Source: Arthrobacter sp. B6
GTDB lineage: Bacteria > Actinomycetota > Actinomycetes > Actinomycetales > Micrococcaceae
NCBI RefSeq assembly: GCF_001663775.1
Contig: NZ_KV467168.1
Location: forward strand, 140,858 to 204,857
DNA: 64,000 bases
Direction: 5' to 3'
Below the pieces are notes generated by a model. It searched no databases. It was given only the letters and a program-made list of their open reading frames with translations, and was not told the origin of the DNA. Every line of letters begins with the position of its first letter. The stretch's first letter is position 1. Positions 1 through 7,929 of the stretch are shown in pieces. Position numbers and translations under genes: made by a program.

Positions 1-1
1 C

Positions 2-535
2 ACCGGCCTCTGGATCACCGACTCCGCGAACGAACCCGACCCCCAACGGGCCCTGGAAAACATCCGCACCACCTACAAAGCCGGCGACACCGACCTCGCC
101 TGGACCCGGCTGACCAACTGGCGGATCCAACTCGCAGCAGTCCTGGACCAGGTCGATTCCTCCCCCGTGACCGCCGTCGCCGTCGAAGGAGCCTCCGACT
201 CCCCCTCCACCATCCTGCTCGCCGCCTGGCTCACCCTGGCCCTGGACGCCCCCGTCACCATCGTCGCGGACCCCGCCGGAACCGGCATCCGCCGCGTCCG
301 GCTCACCCGCCCCGGCGGCGACGTCCAACTCTTCCGCCCAGGACTGTCCATCGCCGAACTCACCCAACCAGGACAACCCGCCCAACGCATCTCCCTCCCA
401 CGCCGCAGCCTCAAAGACTGCCTCGCCGAAGAACTCCGCCGCCTCGACCCCGACGAAGTCTTCGGAGAAGCCCTGCGGAAGGGGCTGGGCGCCAGTCGGA
501 CCCAGCCTAAGCTGGCCGAGGTTCAATTCGCCTGA
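2..535 (+). CDS. opcA: Glucose-6-phosphate dehydrogenase assembly protein OpcA, C-terminal part
   Basis: The reading frame is open from base 2 and ends at 535, so the gene begins before the window. The 177 residues seen include TGLWITDSANEPDPQRAL, then TDLAWTRLTNWRIQLAAVLDQ, then a C-terminal domain rich in VEGASDSPST and RRSLKDCLAEELRRLDPDEVF. This is the usual end of OpcA, an actinobacterial and cyanobacterial cytoplasmic protein needed for assembly and activity of glucose-6-phosphate dehydrogenase in the oxidative pentose phosphate route. In this group opcA normally follows zwf, which would lie left of the window. A strong hairpin at 632-664 follows. It is the only core-metabolism gene here, so it marks the left edge of the accessory region. 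Confidence 0.88.
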   Translation, partial: TGLWITDSANEPDPQRALENIRTTYKAGDTDLAWTRLTNWRIQLAAVLDQVDSSPVTAVAVEGASDSPSTILLAAWLTLALDAPVTIVADPAGTGIRRVRLTRPGGDVQLFRPGLSIAELTQPGQPAQRISLPRRSLKDCLAEELRRLDPDEVFGEALRKGLGASRTQPKLAEVQFA

Positions 536-631
536 ACAGGGAGGTCATACGACTTCTGGGCAGTTAACGACCGTGTCATGCGGGCCATCAAAGTGCCCCA
601 GACCCTCTGAAACAAAGGCTCCCAGCGCGAG

Positions 632-664
632 CGGGCCGCACCCCTCGTTGCGGGGTGCGGCCCG
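632..664. terminator. Bidirectional hairpin terminator between opcA and the cupin gene
   Basis: A perfect 13-bp stem (CGGGCCGCACCCC at 632-644 paired with 652-664) closes a 7-base loop. It sits between two convergent genes, 97 bases after opcA and 32 bases after the stop of the minus-strand cupin gene. There is no long T-run, as is common in high-GC actinobacteria. Confidence 0.8.
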
Positions 665-695
665 TTCGTCACCTGCGTGCCAGATGAGACGGCGC

Positions 696-1043
696 TCAGT
701 CGAAGCCGTGGCAGTAGACCTTGCGGATGGTCTCGGTGACTTCCCAGCGGCCCGTCCAGTCCTTGGGCTGCACGATCACGTCTCCGCCGGTGATGTCGTA
801 GCTGTTGCCGGTGGCGTAGTCGGTAACGGTCGCGCGGCCGCTCACGATGTAGCACACCTCGGTGTCCTCGCGGGGGGTCACTTCCCAGCCGCCGGGCTGG
901 CACTCCCAGACACCGGTCTTGATGGCGGTGTCGAACTTCAGGATCGCCGTCTTGGGGTCACCCGAGTCGTAGTTGGGACGGTGGCCGTTGGGCTCGAGCT
1001 CCCCGGTGATCTTGGCGGCAGGTACATACACGTACGGACGCAT
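696..1043 (-). CDS. Small cupin-domain protein (DUF861 / EutQ-like)
   Basis: This 115-residue protein is a single cupin barrel. The second half carries VTPREDTEVCYIVSGRATV and then GGDVIVQPKDWTGRWEV, the pattern of the DUF861 cupins found beside amine, ureide and amino-acid catabolic genes. The ATG at 1043 is preceded by GAAGGAGAAG, a good ribosome site. A perfect 15-bp palindrome (1066-1080) and a promoter-like pair (ATGACA 1104-1109 and TACGAT 1081-1086, read on the minus strand) lie just upstream. No substrate can be read from the sequence. A cupin of the same broad kind occurs in the amine oxidase operon at 61691, so a role in amine or imine metabolism is inferred only. Confidence 0.72.
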   Translation of the reverse strand: MRPYVYVPAAKITGELEPNGHRPNYDSGDPKTAILKFDTAIKTGVWECQPGGWEVTPREDTEVCYIVSGRATVTDYATGNSYDITGGDVIVQPKDWTGRWEVTETIRKVYCHGFD

Positions 1044-1065
1044 AAAACTTCTCCTTCTGTTGTGC

Positions 1066-1080
1066 TGTCAATTGTTGACA
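1066..1080. promoter_or_regulatory. 15-bp palindromic operator (site 1 of a shared motif)
   Basis: TGTCAATTGTTGACA is a perfect 6-3-6 inverted repeat 23 bases upstream of the cupin start. On the minus strand it directly follows a possible -10 element TACGAT (1081-1086), with ATGACA 17 bases further upstream. The same 6-3-6 design recurs at 12505, 15396, 15427 and 22268. The form fits a GntR/FadR-type operator. Confidence 0.6.
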
Positions 1081-1593
1081 ATCGTAGCCGATGCCGCAGT
1101 GGATGTCATCTGGCAGCACCACCACGGTGAATCGAAGGTCCCAACGCATCACCAGGAAAACCCGTAGGAGCCGTGGCCAGGCCGCACCCCACCCCGTTCA
1201 TCGCGTGCGCAGATGCTTGCGCTTCCCTGCCCAAGAATTGCACGCGAGCTATGGAAAACCATGGGAAGTCTTGATCCGGCGGCGGGATGGTTAATCCAGC
1301 AGCACCCCAGTGATACAAACCACTGGCGGCGAAGACAATAAGCGGCAAGCGCGGAGCAGGATGAGCCATGAAACGGATAACACCACCCCGGGCCCTCGGC
1401 CAGTCCTCATGCACCGGCACGAACGTTAGAGTTTCAAGCGGAATCATTGCCGCCACCACAGGACGGCGGACCCCATCTCCTGTTCCGCAGACATGGACCT
1501 CCGGCTGCTTTCACGACGGAGACCTCTGGCCCGACTGCCGCGACTGAAAACCTGCCCCATGACCCCATTAAGGCGTGCAGCTTGGCACACCAC
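1081..1593. other. Intergenic stretch without a supported gene
   Basis: Apart from the cupin promoter at its left end I see no supported gene in these 513 bases. One minus-strand frame (1106-1459) stays open, but it has no recognisable domain and no ribosome site, so it may be chance or old decayed coding sequence. Confidence 0.5.
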
Positions 1594-1964
1594 GATGACA
1601 ACCATCCCCTGCGCCATCCTGCTGGCCGAGTGCTCGCTCCTTGGGAATGGCCCGGCAGCCAACCCGACGGACGCTGACCCAATCAACGCATCCCGCCCGA
1701 CCAGCGCCGAAGGACCCTTCCCGGTGACCTCCGTCACCGACGGGGACACTATCAGGGTCACCATCGAGGGCAACTCGACCCGCGTCAGACTCATCGGCAT
1801 CGACACCCCGGAGGCCGATCCCCACAAACCAGTCCAATGCTTCGGAATACACGTACGAGACGTCCTATAAATACAGGGACACCTTCCGCGACGCCGAACA
1901 GGCGGCCCGCACTGCCGAACGTGGGCTATGGAGCCCAGCCACCTGTGCCGGCAACACCACCTGA
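1594..1964 (+). pseudogene. Broken thermonuclease (SNase-like) lipoprotein gene
   Basis: The first half reads as a staphylococcal-nuclease-like domain: a short lipoprotein-like signal (ILLAEC), then FPVTSVTDGDTIRVTIEG and RVRLIGIDTPE, which holds the catalytic Asp/Arg region. After PVQCFG near 1845 the frame shifts. The last 38 codons of a typical SNase, RDAEQAARTAERGLWSPATC, then appear in another frame ending at the TGA at 1962-1964. The usual middle part, including the RYGR region, is absent, so about 70 codons were deleted together with a frameshift. The 3' end overlaps the end of aztA on the other strand. The gene is not expected to make an active nuclease. Confidence 0.72.
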
Positions 1965-2642
1965 CAGGCTTTCGTCACGGTCCAGCCTCGGCGCGGCGGG
2001 CGCCTGCCGGGTGTCCGAACTGACGCGTCCCCGTTCGAGCGTGATTACACGGTCTGCACGTTCGATATCCCTCAGGTCATGGGTTGACTCGATGACTGCC
2101 ACACCGCGCCGCAGTTCTTCTTCAACCGCTGACCGAATCAGCTGGTGTGCTGCCCCATCCAGGCCGGCCGTGGGCTCGTCCAGGATCAGGATGTCCGACT
2201 CCTGCGCCAGCCCTTGCGCTACGAGTGTGCGCTGGTGCTGACCGCCGGAGAGTTCGCTGAGCTGGCGGCCGGCAAGGTCCTCAATCCCCATCCTCATCAT
2301 CGCCGCCGCGACCACCCGCCGGTCCAGGGCCCGCAGCGGCAGCAATCCCCGCCGGTGCGGCCACCTGCCCATCTCCACCGCCATGCGGACAGTGCACGGC
2401 ATGGACTCAGGTGTCCGGGTTTGCTGGATGACGAAAGCGGGGCGGCGGCTGGCAGTGACGGATACTGCCCCCTGCGTCGGCCGCAGTACGCCTGCCGCGA
2501 GGGCGAGCAGCGTCGACTTCCCGGAGCCGTTCTTGCCCGTCAGCACTGTGTGCATGCCCGGCTCGAAGCTCAGCGAAACGTCCGCTAACGCCTGCCTGTC
2601 AGGGTAGGCATATCCAGCATTCCTGAAGATCACCGAAGACAC
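1926..2642 (-). CDS. aztA: Zinc ABC transporter ATP-binding protein AztA
   Basis: A 238-residue ABC ATPase with Walker A GKNGSGKST (about 36-44), signature LSGGQ (131-135), Walker B LILDEP (152-157) and the switch His in STHD (188). Divergent from it lie a metal-type permease, two AztD-like proteins and a cluster A-I metal binding protein, which is the aztABCD arrangement for zinc uptake described in Paracoccus and common in actinobacteria. An ATG exists at 2675, but it would leave only 23 bases to aztB. I prefer the GTG at 2642, which has AAGGAAAGAG just upstream. The coding sequence overlaps the thermonuclease relic by 39 bases. Confidence 0.83.
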   Translation of the reverse strand: MSSVIFRNAGYAYPDRQALADVSLSFEPGMHTVLTGKNGSGKSTLLALAAGVLRPTQGAVSVTASRRPAFVIQQTRTPESMPCTVRMAVEMGRWPHRRGLLPLRALDRRVVAAAMMRMGIEDLAGRQLSELSGGQHQRTLVAQGLAQESDILILDEPTAGLDGAAHQLIRSAVEEELRRGVAVIESTHDLRDIERADRVITLERGRVSSDTRQAPAAPRLDRDESLSGGVAGTGGWAP

Positions 2643-2665
2643 TGCATCTCTTTCCTTATTGCGAA

Positions 2666-2680
2666 CAAGTATCATTATCT
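2666..2680. promoter_or_regulatory. Possible Zur box between aztA and aztB
   Basis: CAAGTATCATTATCT lies in the short divergent aztA-aztB region. Its right half, TCATTATC, matches the half-site of the actinobacterial Zur motif (TGATAATCATTATCA type), while the left half is degenerate. Its place between divergent zinc uptake genes fits repression by zinc-loaded Zur. This is inferred from resemblance only. Confidence 0.38.
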
Positions 2681-2698
2681 ACTGTACGATGATCCACG

Positions 2699-3643
2699 AT
2701 GGAATGGTTACTTGATCCCCTAAGCGCTTCGTTCGTCCAACGTGCCGTGCTCGGCGGCGGCCTTGTCGCAATTGTCTGCGGCATAGTCGGAACCTGGGTG
2801 GTGGTGCGGGGAATGGCGTTCCTTGGCGACGCAATGTCGCACGGGCTGCTGCCCGGAATTGCCATCGCGTCGCTGCTGGGCGGCAACCTCATCGTCGGTG
2901 CAGCGCTGAGCGCTGCGGTGACGGCGGCCGGGGTCTCGGCCATCACCCGGAACCGTCGGGTCTCCCAGGACACCGCCATCGGGCTGCTGTTCGTCGTCAT
3001 GTTGTCGCTCGGCGTCATCATCGTGTCCGCCTCGGGGTCGTTCGCCGTGGACCTTACGGGCACCTTGTTCGGCGACGTCCTGGCCGTCGAAACGAAGGAC
3101 ATCTTCGTGTTGTGCGTCGTCGGCGTCGTCGTCCTTGCGGCAGCTGCGATCTTCCACCGCGCCTTCATGGGGGCAGCGTTTAACCAGCAGAAAGCGGCGA
3201 CCCTCGGGCTGCGGCCCCGTCTGGCCCACTTTGTCTTGCTGTGCCTGATCACCCTTGCTGTGGCTTCGTCGTTCCAGGTGGTCGGAACACTCCTGGTTTT
3301 TGGCCTGCTCATCGCCCCACCCGCGGCTGCCCTGGTGTGGGCAAAGTCGATCCGGGCTGTCATGATCCTCGGCTCTCTGATCGGCGTCGCCAGCGTGGTC
3401 ATCGGTCTCTGGATCTCCTGGTATGCGTCCACGGCCGCCGGCGCCACCATCGCCCTCACTGCCGCTCTGTCCTACTTCGTCTCCGCCCTTGCCCGCGCCA
3501 TGGTCCGCAAAGATGCCATGCTCCACCGCGCCACCGTCAGCAAAGAGGGCCAGGCCGCACCCGCCGTCGAACCCGCGCCAATCCGCACGCCCGCATCACA
3601 GCCAGAATTGGAGCCGCATTCCAATGCATCGCACCACCCCTAA
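2699..3643 (+). CDS. aztB: Zinc ABC transporter permease AztB
   Basis: A 314-residue integral membrane protein of the ABC-3 metal permease family, with eight or nine hydrophobic segments. It has the family stretches VVVRGMAFLGDAMSHGLLPGI near residue 35 and LLVFGLLIAPPAAALVW near residue 200. It forms the membrane channel that accepts zinc from AztC and is driven by AztA. The tail after the last helix is polar and ends in HH. The start at 2699 has no clear ribosome site, and the transcript may be nearly leaderless. The 3' end overlaps the next gene by 20 bases, so translation is probably coupled. Confidence 0.85.
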   Translation: MEWLLDPLSASFVQRAVLGGGLVAIVCGIVGTWVVVRGMAFLGDAMSHGLLPGIAIASLLGGNLIVGAALSAAVTAAGVSAITRNRRVSQDTAIGLLFVVMLSLGVIIVSASGSFAVDLTGTLFGDVLAVETKDIFVLCVVGVVVLAAAAIFHRAFMGAAFNQQKAATLGLRPRLAHFVLLCLITLAVASSFQVVGTLLVFGLLIAPPAAALVWAKSIRAVMILGSLIGVASVVIGLWISWYASTAAGATIALTAALSYFVSALARAMVRKDAMLHRATVSKEGQAAPAVEPAPIRTPASQPELEPHSNASHHP

Positions 3644-4844
3644 ACTCCCTTTCCTTCTGCTTTGCCTTCCGCTACTGCTCTCCGCCTGCGCGGCATCCGG
3701 TACTGGCAACCCAGCCGCTCCGGGCGCAGGCACCACGCCCCATGGCTATGTCGCCGGCGCGCAGGAGAACCCGGAGCCGCAAAACGGCCTGCTCACCTTT
3801 GACCGGGAGACCGGGGAATCGCAGCTGCTCTCCCTCCTGACAGACGAGACGACCGACGCCGGCACGTTCGGACCCGTCGACGCAGTCCGGCTGGATGGCC
3901 GCTACGCCCTGGTCACCACGCAGGATGGCGTCACGGTGTTCGACGCCGGTGCATGGACAGTGGACCACGGTGACCACGTGCACTACTACAGCTCAACGCC
4001 CGGTCCGGTTGGCGCCATCACCATTCCTGACGCTGGCGCTGTGGCCGGCGACGGCAAGTCCATAGCGGTGTTCTCCGAATCCGGCGGTTACGCATCCATC
4101 TACAGGCACAAAGACCTGGACGAACGCCACGTTGTCGAGTCCGCGCGAATCACCACTACACCGCACCAGGGCAGTGTGATCCCCTACGAGGGGCACTTCA
4201 TCGCAAGTATTGCCGGCGACGGCCCCGCTCCCGTAGCGGTGGAGGTCCGCGACGCCGAGAATCACACGGTGCTCGCTGAACAGCCGTGCGCCGGTTCCTC
4301 GGCCCACGCCACGACCCGGGTGGGCGTGGTGCTGGCCTGCGCGGACGGGGCCCTGCTCATTACCGAGGATGACGGCCAGTTCGCCGCCGAGAAGATCCCC
4401 TATCCGGCCGACGCCGCCGGAATTCCGCCCGCCACAAGCCTTGAGCACCGCAAGAGCTCCAACGAACTCGCCGCACCAGCGGGCGACGGCGGCATCTGGC
4501 ACCTGAATGTGTCAAAACGATCCTGGACATACCTGAAGACCCCCGTTCCGGTGGTCACTGCCTCCGCTGTAGGGGATACAAAACGGGTGCTGGCCCTCGG
4601 CGTCGACGGTTCTCTGATGACCCTCAATCCGTCCTCCGGAGAAGTGGCCGCCCAGGTGACAATGCTGGCACCCCTTTCGGCACAGGCCGATGCCGTACCG
4701 GAGCTCCGCATCGATACCGCGCGGGCCTACCTCAGTGATCCTGATGGATCGGCGATCCGCGAAATCGACTATGCGGACGGGCTCCGGGTTGCCAGGACCT
4801 TCGACGTTCCGGCTGCCGACATGATGCTGGAGACCGGACTGTGA
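3624..4844 (+). CDS. aztD: Periplasmic-type zinc chaperone AztD, lipoprotein
   Basis: A 406-residue lipoprotein. The signal peptide ends in the lipobox LSAC with Cys22. It is followed by PHGYVAGAQENPEPQNG (from about residue 39) and by the His-rich loop DHGDHVHYY (114-122), both typical of the AztD beta-propeller that hands zinc to AztC. Cys222 and Cys239 form the conserved Cys pair of the family. The frame is open upstream, but the ATG at 3624 is the only start that gives a signal peptide. It overlaps the end of aztB, and its stop overlaps the GTG of aztC (GTGA at 4841-4844). It would work on the outer face of the cell membrane. Confidence 0.85.
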   Translation: MHRTTPKLPFLLLCLPLLLSACAASGTGNPAAPGAGTTPHGYVAGAQENPEPQNGLLTFDRETGESQLLSLLTDETTDAGTFGPVDAVRLDGRYALVTTQDGVTVFDAGAWTVDHGDHVHYYSSTPGPVGAITIPDAGAVAGDGKSIAVFSESGGYASIYRHKDLDERHVVESARITTTPHQGSVIPYEGHFIASIAGDGPAPVAVEVRDAENHTVLAEQPCAGSSAHATTRVGVVLACADGALLITEDDGQFAAEKIPYPADAAGIPPATSLEHRKSSNELAAPAGDGGIWHLNVSKRSWTYLKTPVPVVTASAVGDTKRVLALGVDGSLMTLNPSSGEVAAQVTMLAPLSAQADAVPELRIDTARAYLSDPDGSAIREIDYADGLRVARTFDVPAADMMLETGL

Positions 4845-5758
4845 GGCGCGGCACAAGAGCGAAGATGGCCGCGGCCCTCCTGACGCTTGGCCTCGCGCTG
4901 AGCGGCTGTTCGGCGGCAGCGGCGCAGCGGCCCACCGTCGTCGTCACTACTAACATCCTGGGCGACATCACCAGCAACCTGGTGGGCGAGGAAGCCGACG
5001 TCGTGGTGCTGATGGAATCCAACGCCGATCCGCACTCCTTCGGCATCTCAGCCAAACAAGCCGCGGTCATCGAGAACGCGGATCTTGTCATCCACAACGG
5101 CGCGGGCCTGGAAGAGGGCGTCCTAAACCACATAGAGGCCGCCGCAGCAGAAGGCGTCCCCACACTGGCGGCGATGGACGCCGTCGAGCCCCTGAAGTTC
5201 ACCCACGACGACGGCGACAGCGCAGACGACCCGCATTTCTGGACCGACCCCTCCCTAGTGGGGCTGGCCGCAGAGAAGATCGCAGAAAACGTCATTGAGC
5301 ACGTGGGCGGAGTAGACAGTTCTGTCGTGCGGTCCCAGGCTGTCGGCTACGTGGCCGAGTTGGACAAACTTGACGCCTCCATGGAGGAAAGCTTCGCCGC
5401 CATCGCCCCCTCCAGGCGCAAGCTCATCACCAACCACCACGTCTTCGGCTACCTGGCACACCGGTTCGGTTTCGACGTCATCGGCGCTGTCATTCCCAGT
5501 GGCACCACACTCGCCTCGCCCAGTTCGGCAGACCTCCACGACCTCACGTCCAAGATCCGGGCCGCAGGCGTCGTGGCGATCTTCGCGGACTCCTCCCAGC
5601 CGGAACGCCTGGCTGACGTGCTAGCCGCCGAAGCGGGCCAAGGCATCGAAGTGGTACCCCTCTTCACCGAATCCCTGGGAGCACGAGGGTCCGGTGCCCA
5701 CACCTACCTCGAAATGATGCGTTCAAACACCGACCGCATCACCAAAGCACTGTCCTGA
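4841..5758 (+). CDS. aztC: Zinc ABC transporter substrate-binding lipoprotein AztC
   Basis: A 305-residue cluster A-I binding protein starting at a GTG that overlaps the aztD stop. The lipobox is LSGC (Cys23). The metal ligands expected for the family are visible: His65 in NADPHSFG, His132 in DPHFWTDP, His199/His200 in ITNHHVFGYL, and Asp250 in IFADSS. The loop before the second ligand (THDDGDSADD) has only one His, unlike the long His-rich loops of ZnuA, which fits AztC proteins that rely on AztD for loading. It captures zinc outside the membrane and delivers it to AztB. Confidence 0.88.
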   Translation: MRRGTRAKMAAALLTLGLALSGCSAAAAQRPTVVVTTNILGDITSNLVGEEADVVVLMESNADPHSFGISAKQAAVIENADLVIHNGAGLEEGVLNHIEAAAAEGVPTLAAMDAVEPLKFTHDDGDSADDPHFWTDPSLVGLAAEKIAENVIEHVGGVDSSVVRSQAVGYVAELDKLDASMEESFAAIAPSRRKLITNHHVFGYLAHRFGFDVIGAVIPSGTTLASPSSADLHDLTSKIRAAGVVAIFADSSQPERLADVLAAEAGQGIEVVPLFTESLGARGSGAHTYLEMMRSNTDRITKALS

Positions 5759-5788
5759 ACCATCACCCACCAAGAAAAGGAAACACCC

Positions 5789-7006
5789 ATGCATCACCGC
5801 ACTATCCCCGCGCGCCTGCTTGCGGCCCTGGCCGTCTCCGGCCTGATGTTGACCGGCTGCGGCTCCAACGCAACCCCGGCCGGCAACACCACCGCCGAGC
5901 CGGCCAGCGCCTCCACGGTGGCCGAGGCTACCCCACGCCTCGTCACCACGTACGACGGCGGCATCAAAGTTTTGGACGGCGACTCCTTCGAGGTGCTGGG
6001 CGACTACCCGATGGAAGGCTTCAATCGCGTGAACCCCGCCGGGGACGGGCGGCACGTCATCATTTCCACCACCGAGGGCTTCAAAGTGCTGGACACCGGC
6101 GTCTGGAGCGACGGCGGGAAGCACTACGCCCAGGAACCCGCTATGACGGACATTTCCTTCCCCACCACCAAGCCCGGCCACGTGGTCCGCCACGACGGCA
6201 AGACCATCCTCTTCAGCGACGGAACCGGCGAAGTGACCGTCTTCGAATCCGAGGACCTCGGCGACGGCCAGCCCAAGACCGAAACCCACAAGGCCGCAGA
6301 AGCCCACCACGGTGTCGCCGTCGAGCTTTCCAACGGCGAACTGGTCCTCACCGTGGGCAACGAGGAGGAACGCCCCGGCATCGTTGTCTTCGACAAGGAC
6401 GGCAAGGAAATTGCGCGGAACGAGGACTGCCCAGGTGTGCACGGCGAGGCGACCGCCGCAGGGGAAGCCGTGGTCATCGGATGCCAGACCGGCGTCCTGA
6501 TCTACGCGAACGGCGAGATCACCAAACTCGAGAGCCCCACGGACTACGGCCGAATCGGCAACCAGGCTGGTTCTGAAGAATCCGAAATCACGCTTGGTGA
6601 CTACAAGCAGGACAAGGACGCCGAACTGGAACGCCCGGAGCAGATTTCCCTGATCAACACCAGGACCAAGGAACTCACCCTGGTGAACCTGGGAACCAGC
6701 TACAGCTTCCGCTCGCTGGCCCGCGGCCCCCACGGTGAAGGGCTGGTGCTGGGCACGGACGGCGCCCTGCACGTGATTGACCCGGACAAGGCGGCCGTTA
6801 CGAAGAGCATCCCGGTGGTTGCCCCGTGGGAGGAGCCGCTGAAGTGGCAGGAAGCCCGGCCCACGATCTTCGTCAACGACCACACGGCCTACATCACCGA
6901 CCCGTCCACCAAGACCATCCACGCCGTGGATTTCGAAGCCGGGAAGATCACCAGCACCGGGACCCTGGACACCACGCCAAACGAACTCACCGGCGTCACC
7001 GGATAG
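5789..7006 (+). CDS. aztD: Second AztD-like beta-propeller lipoprotein
   Basis: A 405-residue lipoprotein (lipobox LTGC, Cys24) with a clear ribosome site AAGAAAAGGAAA before the ATG. It shares with the upstream AztD the propeller-like blades and the Cys pair (Cys214, Cys232 in NEDCPGVHGE and VIGCQTG). It lacks the N-terminal PHGY motif, and DHGDHVHYY is reduced to GGKHY near 110-114. It does have a new AEAHHGV near 170-176. It probably arose by duplication and either binds zinc differently or has another role, such as a structural partner. It is the last gene of the operon, and a strong terminator follows at 7039-7084. Confidence 0.78.
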   Translation: MHHRTIPARLLAALAVSGLMLTGCGSNATPAGNTTAEPASASTVAEATPRLVTTYDGGIKVLDGDSFEVLGDYPMEGFNRVNPAGDGRHVIISTTEGFKVLDTGVWSDGGKHYAQEPAMTDISFPTTKPGHVVRHDGKTILFSDGTGEVTVFESEDLGDGQPKTETHKAAEAHHGVAVELSNGELVLTVGNEEERPGIVVFDKDGKEIARNEDCPGVHGEATAAGEAVVIGCQTGVLIYANGEITKLESPTDYGRIGNQAGSEESEITLGDYKQDKDAELERPEQISLINTRTKELTLVNLGTSYSFRSLARGPHGEGLVLGTDGALHVIDPDKAAVTKSIPVVAPWEEPLKWQEARPTIFVNDHTAYITDPSTKTIHAVDFEAGKITSTGTLDTTPNELTGVTG

Positions 7007-7038
7007 TAGCTGGCCCGCTACTGACGTCGCGGGTCTGA

Positions 7039-7084
7039 ACGCAAGGGAACTGCGCCGCAACAGTGCGCAGCTCCCTTGCGTTTT
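7039..7084 (+). terminator. Rho-independent terminator of the azt operon
   Basis: A 17-bp stem with one mismatch pairs 7039-7055 with 7065-7081 around a 9-base loop and runs into TTTTCTT. It lies 33 bases after the second aztD stop. Confidence 0.88.
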
Positions 7085-7131
7085 CTTGCGGAAGCCAGCG
7101 TTACCTTGAGTTTCGCCGCTTTTCGCCCAAG

Positions 7132-7150
7132 CTGTATAGCTGTTATACAG
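7132..7150. promoter_or_regulatory. Palindromic operator before the GntR gene
   Basis: CTGTATA and TATACAG form perfect 7-bp arms around GCTGT, ending 7 bases before the GTG start of the GntR gene. TNTA/TANA-type palindromes are typical GntR-family operators, so autoregulation is likely. Confidence 0.6.
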
Positions 7151-7157
7151 TTTTTAC

Positions 7158-7814
7158 GTGATACATGAAGCGGTGACAGTTGCCGACGCTGTCCGTACCC
7201 GGCTTGAGCGCAGCCTCCTGGCCGGAGACTACTCAGCCGGAGCGCAGATCAAAGACAGTCACGTGGCCGAGACGTTGGGCGTGGCGAGGCCCACTGCCCG
7301 CGTTGCGGTTCAGGGCCTCATCGCTGACGGCTTCCTGGAACGTGAAACCGGGCGGAGCGCAAGGGTCCGCCGTTTCTCCGTCCAGGACGTGGCAGACATC
7401 TTCCGTGTGCGCCGACTCATCGAATTTGAGGCGGTCCGCTCGGTTTGCCAGGGAGCGGACACGGAGCGTATCCGGAAATCCTTGGCGAAGTTTTCAGAGG
7501 TCCGGGATGATCAGGATTGGGAAACTGCGGCACAAGCTGACATGGGCTTTCATGCGGCAGTCGTGGCAGCTGCCGACTCGCCACGGCTGAGCAGGCTCTT
7601 TCAGTCGATTTCCACCGAGATCCGCCTCCTGATGGCACTTCTTCGCCCCCGGTATCTCCAGGTATCCACGCTGCATGATGAACACACCGTGCTGCTGCAA
7701 GCCCTCCTCGCCGGCGTCCCGGAAGAGGCATTGCAGCTTTGGGCGGCCCATTTGGACGACGCCGAAGCGTTCCTGAGCACCAGAATCCAGGAAGAACCGG
7801 CCCAGGGGCACTAG
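7158..7814 (+). CDS. GntR-family regulator (FCD subfamily)
   Basis: A 218-residue DNA-binding regulator. Residues 1-70 form the winged helix (SHVAETLGVARPTARVAVQGL, then GFLERETGRSARVRRF). Residues 80-215 form the helical FCD effector domain with the metal/ligand histidines expected of the family (DMGFHAAVVAAADS and DEHTVLLQALL). The GTG at 7158 lies just after a palindrome, with no ribosome site between them, so the transcript may be leaderless. The next genes on the same strand encode a flavin/iron-sulfur dehydrogenase and an aldehyde dehydrogenase, which it probably controls in response to a carboxylic acid. The effector is unknown. Confidence 0.82.
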   Translation: MIHEAVTVADAVRTRLERSLLAGDYSAGAQIKDSHVAETLGVARPTARVAVQGLIADGFLERETGRSARVRRFSVQDVADIFRVRRLIEFEAVRSVCQGADTERIRKSLAKFSEVRDDQDWETAAQADMGFHAAVVAAADSPRLSRLFQSISTEIRLLMALLRPRYLQVSTLHDEHTVLLQALLAGVPEEALQLWAAHLDDAEAFLSTRIQEEPAQGH

Positions 7815-7929
7815 GTCGCCCCTGCCACCGGCTCGCAATGATCGGCGGTCGTTCCGCCCTCACTCGCCGGTCAATGGCTTCTCGATTTTCATCAAGACCG
7901 TTCCATAAAAACCCAGTGGAAAGCGCACC

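Noticed and set aside
1106..1459. Open minus-strand frame of 117 codons before the thermonuclease relic
   Set aside because: No domain, no ribosome site, and composition like a shadow frame of GC-rich noncoding DNA.
2145..2607. Long plus-strand frames opposite aztA
   Set aside because: They are antisense shadows; the minus strand carries a complete ABC ATPase with all motifs.
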